Shown in pieces: positions 7,330 through 12,112 of a stretch of 12,112 nt of DNA. The stretch's first letter is position 1, and each line of letters opens with the position of its first letter. Both the position numbers and the translations under genes were made by a program. A model generated the notes under the pieces. It was given only the letters and a program-made list of their open reading frames with translations, was not told the DNA's origin and ran no database searches. This stretch comes from an uncultured Bacilli bacterium (GTDB lineage Bacteria > Bacillota_I > Bacilli_A > RF39 > UBA660): the NCBI GenBank assembly GCA_944329255.1, contig CALVIA010000028.1, positions 1 to 12,112 on the forward strand, in the 5' to 3' direction.

Positions 7330-7380
7330 TGACGCAGTACTGCGACAATACTACGACAATAATACGACAGTACTGCGACA
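7330..7380 (-). repeat. Left 11-bp tandem array (TGTCGYAGTAY)
   Basis: Four contiguous 11-base units on the plus strand: GTACTGCGACA (7337-7347), ATACTACGACA (7348-7358), ATAATACGACA (7359-7369), GTACTGCGACA (7370-7380). A reversed unit joins the first, making a near-palindrome at 7330-7347 with one mismatch. The array begins about 15 bases inside the element and ends seven bases before the stop codon of the AlbA_2 gene. The 11-base period places each unit on nearly the same DNA face, as in cooperative protein-binding arrays. There is no spacer, so it is not a CRISPR. Confidence 0.85.
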
Positions 7381-7387
7381 TTTATTT

Positions 7388-8848
7388 TTATTTTATAATA
7401 TAAACTTTCTTAGGGTCTTTATTTGAAGTTCCTATCCATGTGATAATTTCCATATCTTGTAGTTTTTTGACTTTTCTTTGAACAGTCCTTCTATCTCTTG
7501 AAATTAATTCTGATAATTCAGATGTGGTCATTTTTCCTCTATCGTGAATTGCTTGTACCATTTGTTTTTCTAATTCATTTAACCCTTCCCATTTTTCTGT
7601 TAATGAATCTCTTTTTAACATCGTTTCTGTTTTTCTTTTACTTCTCATAACTATATTATTTTTTAATACAAGTTTGACAGACCTTCCATTTGGTTCTGAA
7701 TATTCCGGTTCATCTAAAAAGAATTCCTGCATTTCTTTATAAATTCTTTTTACTCCCTCATTTAACTCTCTAACTAACTTTAATTCCGTTAAAACTCTAG
7801 ATATTTGAGGATTTCTAGAAAATCTTTCTGTTCGCATAGTATCTAATGTAATTAATCCTGGTAACTTCCCGGGACTAATAATTTCTAACCTATCATCATA
7901 TAAAATTATTTTGATATGTTCTCCACTTATAGAATAATCTCTATGTGTGACAGCATTAACTAGTCCTTCTTTCCATGCGAACTCTGGATATTCTGGTATA
8001 GAAACAAATTTTCCGTCTGGTCCCAAATGATTAAATTCTCTTAATTGAGTTTTTATAAATTCTTCTGTTTTTTCAATAACCTTGTATAAAGGTAATGCAA
8101 ATGTTTCATCTTTTACAATATTCATTTCAATTCCTGTTTGCATTTCTAAACCTTCAATTTTTATAACTCTTACCCTAGCACAGGGAATAAATAATGAAGG
8201 ATCTTTTGTAAAAAGTAAAACACCAGCTGTAGTTAAATACTCTTTACCATTTTCTTTGATTATAAATTTTCTCGCTTTAAGCAAATCATAATTGCTTTGT
8301 TTAGATCCTACTTTAGATTTATATAAATTTAATATTTCTTCATCCAAATCTTCCAAACTAGCTCTTTTAACGATTTCATCTTCAAAAACCGCTTCATTTC
8401 TCTCATATTCTAATATTTTGACCTGATCGCTATCTAGTTTATTTGAACTATCAGATTGCCTTAAATATACTTCATCTTTTGCAGTTCTAACTACTCTACT
8501 TGAACTTGGCTCTATTGTAAATAATAATATTTTATCATTGCTGTTATTAGAATTAACCACATCTATAGGTTCAATATAACATCTTGGCAATGTTTTAAAA
8601 TATGAACTTGAAATAATCTTTTGAAAATTATTATATTTATCTATTCCAACTTTTTCAAAACCAGAAATACTTCCATCATCTTCAACACCAACAGCTATAA
8701 TTCCACCATTAGCATTTGCAAAAGAACAAATTATATTTGCTAAGTTTTTTAAATCTATCTTTGCGCTTTTTCTATCGAATGATGAATCTTCTTTTTTGGT
8801 AATCAAATCATTTAATGTTAAGTCTAAATTATACTTTGATATATTCAT
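7388..8848 (-). CDS. AlbA_2 / GHKL-ATPase-like / winged-helix regulator
   Basis: 486 residues. The N-terminal AlbA_2 (Schlafen-like) domain spans about 15-150, with SSFDRKSA (22-29) and ICSFANANGGIIAVGVEDDG (40-59). A divergent HATPase_c_4 domain follows at about 285-380, with EGLVNAVTHRDY (294-305) and SPGKLPG (325-331). The C-terminus (about 420-486) is a winged helix: MTTSELSELISRDRRTVQRK, then an LQDMEIITWIG wing. The family is usually called 'ATP-binding transcriptional regulator'; its real activity is mostly unknown. AGAGGTGAAC precedes the ATG. The gene lies between two arrays of the same 11-bp unit, which I infer to be its DNA targets. It sits between the recombinase and the element end, where many serine-recombinase elements have little or no cargo. 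Its slightly higher G+C than its neighbours hints at separate origin. Confidence 0.88.
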   Translation of the reverse strand: MNISKYNLDLTLNDLITKKEDSSFDRKSAKIDLKNLANIICSFANANGGIIAVGVEDDGSISGFEKVGIDKYNNFQKIISSSYFKTLPRCYIEPIDVVNSNNSNDKILLFTIEPSSSRVVRTAKDEVYLRQSDSSNKLDSDQVKILEYERNEAVFEDEIVKRASLEDLDEEILNLYKSKVGSKQSNYDLLKARKFIIKENGKEYLTTAGVLLFTKDPSLFIPCARVRVIKIEGLEMQTGIEMNIVKDETFALPLYKVIEKTEEFIKTQLREFNHLGPDGKFVSIPEYPEFAWKEGLVNAVTHRDYSISGEHIKIILYDDRLEIISPGKLPGLITLDTMRTERFSRNPQISRVLTELKLVRELNEGVKRIYKEMQEFFLDEPEYSEPNGRSVKLVLKNNIVMRSKRKTETMLKRDSLTEKWEGLNELEKQMVQAIHDRGKMTTSELSELISRDRRTVQRKVKKLQDMEIITWIGTSNKDPKKVYIIK

Positions 8849-8871
8849 AGTTCACCTCTCTTATTTATTGT

Positions 8872-8899
8872 ATCATATTTTTTACATATTTTTTGTCAA
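8872..8899 (-). promoter_or_regulatory. Promoter of the AlbA_2 regulator gene
   Basis: Minus strand TTGACA (8899-8894), 16 bases, then TATGAT (8877-8872), with the ATG about 24 bases further on. The right 11-bp array starts 33 bases upstream of the -35, so a protein bound there could activate or loop rather than simply block. Confidence 0.68.
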
Positions 8900-8931
8900 T
8901 TTTTGTATATTAACAAAATTGATTTTTACTG

Positions 8932-8976
8932 ATACTACGACATAAGCTGTGACAATACTACGACAAAACTACGACA
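8932..8976 (-). repeat. Right 11-bp array, same unit and orientation as the left array
   Basis: Plus-strand units are ATACTACGACA (8932-8942), a degenerate 12-base TAAGCTGTGACA (8943-8954), ATACTACGACA (8955-8965) and AAACTACGACA (8966-8976). The consensus and 11-base period match the array at 7330-7380, and both lie in the same orientation. It begins 15 bases after the recombinase stop codon and is upstream of the AlbA_2 promoter, so it is well placed for autoregulation. Confidence 0.85.
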
Positions 8977-8991
8977 TAATTATAAAGCATC

Positions 8992-10650
8992 TTAACAACT
9001 TTTACCTTTTCTACCATAAGGATTACGAGCTAAATTCTTATTCTCATATATAAATGAAACTACTGGTACAATATCGTATTTAAAATATATAGTAATATTT
9101 CTATCTTTATCAATAACTATTTTATCTATTAATGTATCTATTAATTCTTTTTTAGGTTTATTTAAATTCAATAGTTTCTTTATCTTTTTAGTGTAGTCTG
9201 GTAAAACATTGACCTTATTTTTTATTTTATATTTTTTTATGTTTTCATTGTCTATTAAATCATTTATTTCTTTTAATTTAGTTTCAGACTCCTTAGCCAG
9301 TTCTTTATAAGTTTCAGTAGATATTACTCCATCACATCTATCATTATATAAAGTTGTAATTCTCCTAGTTATTTTTTCTTTTTCTATTTCCAAATTTTTA
9401 ATAACTTTATCTATATTATTAGTTTCCTTATAAACACTTTTAACAACCTCATCATTTAATTGCTTTAAATCTAATTCTTTCATTAATTTAGAAACAGATT
9501 TATTAATTTGTTCTAACACTTGTTCTTCTAAATAGTTATATGGATAAAAGTGTGAATAACATCTACCTCTAACTGGATCTCTTGAATATCTATTACAATT
9601 AACTGACCAGTAATCTTGTTTTTTTCTATAAAGTACGGTAAGTCTATTTCCACATTCCCTACAAAATAATTTACCTTCTAGTAACCTTTTTTCTCTATTA
9701 GTTTTAATTTCATAGTTTCTAGTATTTCTTTTTCTTAAATTATTAACATAATCAAAAGTATCTTTATCAACTAATGGTTCATGAGTATTTTCTACCACTA
9801 TCCATAATTTTTCATCCAATGTTATTTTCTTTTTGGATTTATAACTTACTTTAGTTTGAGTGTGTTGAACTAAATCTCCTGTATAAATTCTATTAATTAA
9901 AATCTTTTTTACTGTGGAAATATTCCAATTATCTCTATCGATTAATCTAGATGAATAATTAGTCTTTTTATAGCCACTAGGCGTAACTACATGTGCTTTA
10001 TTGAGTCTATTTGCTATTTCAGTAGGTCCAATACCATCTGCTCGCCACTTAAATATTTTTTTAACAATTGGAGCAATTTCTGGATTAGGAATTAGATGTC
10101 CTTTATCTTCTGGATCTCTCATATATCCATAACATGGAAGACTTCCTACAAATTTACCACTTTTTCTTTTTTCATTTAATACATTTCTAATTTTAATAGA
10201 ATTTTGTTTACTATAATAATCATTACAAGCAATTATAAATGTTGATGAATCATTACTAGCTTGATTTTTAAAACTATCAAATGATTCTAATATAGAAATA
10301 AATCTTATATTGTTCTCTGGAAAAAATGTTTCAATATAATAACCAGTCATAACATGATCTCGGCCAAGTCTTGACAAATCTTTTACTATTACACAATTAA
10401 TTTTTTTATTATTGATATCTTCTAATAAACTTTTAAATCCTGGTCTTTCAAAATCAGTTCCAGAAAATCCATCATCGACATATTCTTTAACTAAATTAAA
10501 ATTATTATTTTTAACATAATTTCTTAATAATTCTTTTTGATTTATTACACTTTCACTATCAGATTCATATTTTTTGTCCTTATCTTCTTGAGATAATCTT
10601 ATATAGATTCCAACATTGAAATCTAATCCATTTAAGTAAGTATTATTCAT
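8992..10650 (-). CDS. Large serine recombinase (site-specific integrase/excisionase)
   Basis: 552 residues, close to TndX-type recombinases of integrative elements. The catalytic resolvase domain has YIRLSQED (16-23) with Ser20 as nucleophile, GFSGTDFERPGF (61-72) and KDLSRLGRD (90-98). The 'recombinase' domain (about 170-290) includes GYMRDPED and GIGPTEIANRLN. A zinc ribbon has C330, C333, C352 and C364, and is followed by a coiled-coil-rich C-terminus (about 370-470). Such enzymes bind half-sites and join attP to attB, and with a directionality factor reverse the reaction. GGAGG lies five to six bases before the ATG at 10650. The most likely target is the amidase catalytic motif interrupted at about 7300, although the AlbA_2 module lies between. 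No directionality factor is recognised. Confidence 0.95.
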   Translation of the reverse strand: MNNTYLNGLDFNVGIYIRLSQEDKDKKYESDSESVINQKELLRNYVKNNNFNLVKEYVDDGFSGTDFERPGFKSLLEDINNKKINCVIVKDLSRLGRDHVMTGYYIETFFPENNIRFISILESFDSFKNQASNDSSTFIIACNDYYSKQNSIKIRNVLNEKRKSGKFVGSLPCYGYMRDPEDKGHLIPNPEIAPIVKKIFKWRADGIGPTEIANRLNKAHVVTPSGYKKTNYSSRLIDRDNWNISTVKKILINRIYTGDLVQHTQTKVSYKSKKKITLDEKLWIVVENTHEPLVDKDTFDYVNNLRKRNTRNYEIKTNREKRLLEGKLFCRECGNRLTVLYRKKQDYWSVNCNRYSRDPVRGRCYSHFYPYNYLEEQVLEQINKSVSKLMKELDLKQLNDEVVKSVYKETNNIDKVIKNLEIEKEKITRRITTLYNDRCDGVISTETYKELAKESETKLKEINDLIDNENIKKYKIKNKVNVLPDYTKKIKKLLNLNKPKKELIDTLIDKIVIDKDRNITIYFKYDIVPVVSFIYENKNLARNPYGRKGKSC

Positions 10651-10695
10651 TCATTCCTCCAATCCTCTTACTTAATTGGGTATTTAGACAAATGA

Positions 10696-10733
10696 ATGAT
10701 AACATCATTAATGAATAATTGCAAATCATTAAT
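10696..10733 (-). promoter_or_regulatory. Recombinase promoter overlapped by ATCATT boxes
   Basis: Minus strand TTGCAA (10724-10719), 17 bases, then TATCAT (10701-10696), about 45 bases before the recombinase ATG. On the plus strand ATCATTAAT occurs at 10704-10712 and 10725-10733, 21 bases apart, about two helical turns. AATGAT-AAC-ATCATT (10695-10709) is an inverted pair covering the -10, and TCATTAATGA (10705-10714) is a palindrome. This looks like a repressor-controlled promoter; the repressor is not identified. Confidence 0.55.
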
Positions 10734-10827
10734 TATTGTTTACTCCTTCTTCTTTCATTATCTCTTCGATTAAGTACTTCAAAATAAGATCTTTAAATGA
10801 AATTTTATTCAAATAGGCTCCTTTCAT
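10729..10827 (-). CDS. Small 32-residue ORF upstream of the recombinase
   Basis: ATG at 10827 is preceded by AGGTGG (10835-10840) with seven bases between. The product starts MKGAYLNKISFKDLILKYLI and ends EEIMKEEGVNNN. The middle is an amphipathic helix pattern with mixed charge, which looks like a real small protein. I do not recognise it. It ends inside the recombinase promoter region. Position suggests a regulator or directionality factor of the recombinase, but nothing in its sequence shows that; it may be no more than a leader peptide. Confidence 0.5.
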   Translation of the reverse strand: MKGAYLNKISFKDLILKYLIEEIMKEEGVNNN

Positions 10828-10879
10828 ATTTAAACCACCTATTTAAATTTATGTTTAAAATTATTTTTTTATCATGCAT
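10805..10879 (-). CDS. Tiny 24-residue ORF overlapping the next small ORF
   Basis: ATG at 10879 has AAAGGAAG (10887-10894) seven bases upstream. The product is MHDKKIILNINLNRWFKYER followed by SLFE. Its last 23 bases overlap the 32-residue ORF in another frame, and that ORF's ribosome site lies within it, so translation of the two could be coupled. A leader-peptide role is possible. It is short enough to be chance. The region 10895-10998 is nearly pure A/T and shows no gene. Confidence 0.35.
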   Translation of the reverse strand: MHDKKIILNINLNRWFKYERSLFE

Positions 10880-10998
10880 ATATCAACTTCCTTTCTCTTT
10901 TTAAATATATAAAATAATTTTATAATAAATATATAATATTAATATTTTTTATATTCTATTTATTATATTATTATAGATATAAAGATCCATTGATTGTA

Positions 10999-11052
10999 AA
11001 ATATACATCCAATTAATTAGAACATTTCTTCTAAAGTAACGGATGTATATTT
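10999..11052 (-). terminator. Composite hairpin at the end of the winged-helix operon
   Basis: AAATATACATCC (10999-11010) and GGATGTATATTT (11041-11052) are perfect 12-base complements. Inside the loop TTAGAA (11017-11022) pairs with TTCTAA (11029-11034). The gene's stop codon (11017-11019) lies in the inner stem. Read on the minus strand the last arm ends in TATATTTT, so it may act as a terminator or a 3'-end stabiliser, though the U-tract is weak. Confidence 0.5.
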
Positions 11053-11316
11053 ATCTTTGTTAATGTAAATTTTTCTTTGAAATTTATGTTTATATTCCAT
11101 AGTTATATAATTATTATCTGATAATTCTTTTAATAGTTTAGTTATTCTTCTAGAACCTACTCCTATTAAATTACCTAAGTAACTATTATCAGCATAACAA
11201 TAACCTTCTTTATGTGTAAGTAATAATAGTCTAGCGTATAACAATTTACCACTATGCCCTATATTCTTATCATCAGCTAAAAACATTGGAATTTTTAAAT
11301 ATTTGTCAAAATTCAT
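11017..11316 (-). CDS. Small winged-helix protein resembling the N-terminus of plasmid replication initiators
   Basis: 99 residues. KYLKIPMFLADDKNIGHSGK, then LLYARLLLLTHKEGYCYADN and YLGNLIGVGSRRITKLLKEL (about 5-70) match the winged-helix domain at the start of RepA_N/DnaD-like initiators and related helix-turn-helix proteins. The long C-terminal region of a true initiator is absent, so it is more likely a stand-alone regulator or a truncated initiator. GGAGA precedes the ATG, which overlaps the stop of the ribbon-helix-helix gene by four bases (ATGA), so the two are coupled. A composite hairpin follows. Confidence 0.65.
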   Translation of the reverse strand: MNFDKYLKIPMFLADDKNIGHSGKLLYARLLLLTHKEGYCYADNSYLGNLIGVGSRRITKLLKELSDNNYITMEYKHKFQRKIYINKDKYTSVTLEEMF

Positions 11317-11483
11317 TTATCAGTCTCCTTTTTTAATTCTTTAGTATTAATTTTTAACATTTCTAAATAACTCATTTCCATTAATTGAGTCATCATTTTA
11401 GAAATAGATATTTGGTAGAAATCTGCCATTAATTTAATTCTATCAAATAGTTCTATTGGTAAATATAATTTAAATATTCTCAT
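11313..11483 (-). CDS. Ribbon-helix-helix (CopG/MetJ-type) DNA-binding protein
   Basis: 56 residues from the ATG at 11483, chosen because AGGAGG lies six bases upstream; a longer frame to 11561 would read through a hairpin and has no ribosome site. The sequence MRIFKLYLPIELFDRIKLMA, then DFYQISISKMM and TQLMEMSYLEML, gives a short strand, 'lP.el...ik..A' and 'S.S.m..qLme', the ribbon-helix-helix plan. Such proteins bind operators as dimers and often control replication or partition of plasmids and integrative elements. It is coupled to the downstream winged-helix gene. Likely targets are the inverted repeats at 11604-11670, which is inference. Confidence 0.7.
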   Translation of the reverse strand: MRIFKLYLPIELFDRIKLMADFYQISISKMMTQLMEMSYLEMLKINTKELKKETDK

Positions 11484-11514
11484 AACATTCCTCCTATCTT
11501 TATTTAAATTAAAC

Positions 11515-11543
11515 AACAAAAAAGACTTACATTTTATAAGTCT
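11515..11543 (-). terminator. Intrinsic terminator or attenuator before the ribbon-helix-helix gene
   Basis: Read on the minus strand, AGACTTA, a 7-base loop, TAAGTCT (11543-11523), then a run of T's. It stands about 32 bases upstream of the ribosome site of the ribbon-helix-helix gene. It could end transcription from the 85-residue gene or attenuate transcripts entering the next gene. Confidence 0.68.
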
Positions 11544-11603
11544 AATTACATAAAATAGCAAACAAAATCCCTTTAAAGAAGAAAATCTCCTTTAATATGT
11601 TTA

Positions 11604-11670
11604 AACTATAACATATGTTTTTTTATCCCTTTTCATATTTCATTTTAGTTCTTTGAAATATGTTATAGTT
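11604..11670. repeat. Long inverted repeat with competing inner stem and mirrored extended -10 boxes
   Basis: AACTATAACATAT (11604-11616) and ATATGTTATAGTT (11658-11670) are perfect 13-base complements separated by 41 bases. CATATTTC (11634-11641) pairs with GAAATATG (11655-11662), which overlaps the right arm, so the two stems compete. Each long arm contains TGTTATAGT, an extended -10, pointing outward. This suits an operator pair, an antisense-RNA locus or a replication origin. The rest of 11544-11762 holds further short inverted pairs (TAAGATA 11697-11703 with TATCTTA 11723-11729; AACTAA 11743-11748 with TTAGTT 11763-11768) and no gene. Confidence 0.55.
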
Positions 11671-11762
11671 CAAACTGTATTCATCTTACATTTCTATAAG
11701 ATAGGTTCTAACATAAGCCTTATATCTTACTGAGCCTCTTATAACTAACGTCCTTTGACTCT

Positions 11763-12020
11763 TTAGTTAAGTGTTACTGTGTACATCCCGTTTGAGTATT
11801 CTTGATATATTAGATAATTTAACTCTTCTAATATCTTAAGACTTTTTCTCAAACCTTTGTTTTTGATGTTAACTACTTGCTGTATCTCTCCTACATTTAT
11901 ATCTGTTATTATTCTTCCGAATCCCTTGGTGTAAATGTAAGAGTAGATATATTTAGTCTCTTTTGGAATATTTTTATTCTTCCAAATATCTTTTGGTATT
12001 TCTAGATACCTCATTCTCAT
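11763..12020 (-). CDS. Small winged-helix-like protein, similar in layout to the 99-residue gene
   Basis: 85 residues. MRYLEIPKDIWKNKNIPKET, then KYIYSYIYTKGFGRI and GEIQQVVNIKNKGLRKSLKI, ending with an NYLIYQEYSNGMYTVTLN wing. The order 'YL.IP...KNI...K..Y', a helix-turn-helix, and 'L..L...NY' parallels the 99-residue protein at 11017, suggesting divergent paralogs or a shared family of replication/regulation proteins. AAAGGAGG lies 11 bases before the ATG at 12020, with a second ATG two codons later. A strong promoter and a leader hairpin lie upstream. The specific function is unknown. Confidence 0.6.
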   Translation of the reverse strand: MRMRYLEIPKDIWKNKNIPKETKYIYSYIYTKGFGRIITDINVGEIQQVVNIKNKGLRKSLKILEELNYLIYQEYSNGMYTVTLN

Positions 12021-12041
12021 CTACCTATCTGCCTCCTTTCT

Positions 12042-12062
12042 ATTGATGTAAAACTCATCAAT
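12042..12062 (-). promoter_or_regulatory. Leader hairpin/operator before the 85-residue gene
   Basis: ATTGATG (12042-12048) pairs with CATCAAT (12056-12062) around a 7-base loop. It lies between the promoter -10 and the ribosome site, so it could be an operator or a 5' RNA hairpin. Confidence 0.45.
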
Positions 12063-12069
12063 CGCAATT

Positions 12070-12098
12070 ACTATACTATTATATTTTGAGTTTGTCAA
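12070..12098 (-). promoter_or_regulatory. Strong promoter of the 85-residue gene
   Basis: Minus strand TTGACA (12098-12093), exactly 17 bases, then TATAGT (12075-12070). This is a near-consensus housekeeping promoter. The remaining bases to the window edge show no gene. Confidence 0.8.
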
Positions 12099-12112
12099 TG
12101 TTTTTTATGCAT

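Larger units (their letters stand above)
7296..12112 (-). mobile_element. Integrated element with large serine recombinase; right end outside window
   Basis: Evidence for integration is the broken amidase gene at the left edge, a large serine recombinase inside, and plasmid-like small replication/regulation genes beyond it. Gene order from the left end is AlbA_2 regulator, recombinase, two tiny ORFs, small winged-helix protein, ribbon-helix-helix protein, small winged-helix protein. The amidase N-terminus does not reappear before 12112, so the element is longer than 4.8 kb. No conjugation, capsid or resistance gene is seen in the visible part, so its type (integrative conjugative, mobilizable or phage-like) is open. 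Confidence 0.8.

Noticed and set aside
7330..7380. CRISPR-like tandem repeats
   Set aside because: Units are only 11 bases, contiguous with no unique spacers, and no cas gene is present; a protein-binding array fits better.
11484..11561. N-terminal extension of the ribbon-helix-helix gene
   Set aside because: It runs through a terminator hairpin, has no ribosome site, and a strong AGGAGG precedes the internal ATG at 11483.
12021..12112. Right end of the element or the amidase N-terminus
   Set aside because: This stretch holds a promoter, a leader hairpin and a ribosome site for the 85-residue gene, with no amidase coding sequence; the end must lie further right.

Overview
The window is very A+T-rich. 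It reads in the standard code: TGA is a stop, for example at the end of the ribbon-helix-helix gene, and the only tRNA is tRNA-Trp(CCA). Gene layout, strong Shine-Dalgarno sites, FeoA/FeoB, a SleB-type hydrolase and an amidase with LysM repeats point to a low-GC Bacillota, probably an uncultured gut-type Bacilli or Clostridia. That assignment is inference.

The left part (1 to about 7300) looks chromosomal. On the minus strand, a membrane-anchored tandem thioredoxin-like protein is followed by a PH-domain protein cut by the window edge. A divergent feoA-feoB ferrous-iron transport operon ends in a symmetric hairpin. Next come a degraded reading-frame remnant and a NERD-HRDC protein on the minus strand. 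A roughly 480-base gene-poor stretch holds a decayed IS30-like transposase fragment and several inverted repeats, and is followed by tRNA-Trp with a near-consensus promoter. A SleB-type hydrolase then runs toward an amidase-LysM gene, and the two share a bidirectional terminator.

The amidase-LysM gene is broken. Its five LysM repeats and the last part of its catalytic domain are intact, but homology stops near 7300-7316, and an integrated element begins there and continues past the right edge. The element carries, from the junction outward, an 11-bp tandem array, an AlbA_2/GHKL-ATPase/winged-helix regulator, a second array of the same 11-bp unit, a large serine recombinase, two tiny overlapping ORFs, and a plasmid-like module. 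That module has two small winged-helix proteins of similar layout, a ribbon-helix-helix protein, and structured non-coding DNA. Almost every element gene is on the minus strand and several have clear sigma-70-type promoters.

The most unusual signal is the pair of direct arrays (consensus TGTCGYAGTAY on the minus strand, 11-bp period) bracketing the AlbA_2 regulator. I propose they are its operators or a recombination/maintenance site. The second is the insertion into the catalytic motif of a cell-wall amidase: precise excision could restore the gene, as in known excisable elements that interrupt sporulation or competence genes. The other element end and the amidase N-terminus are not in the window, so element length and reversibility cannot be judged here.
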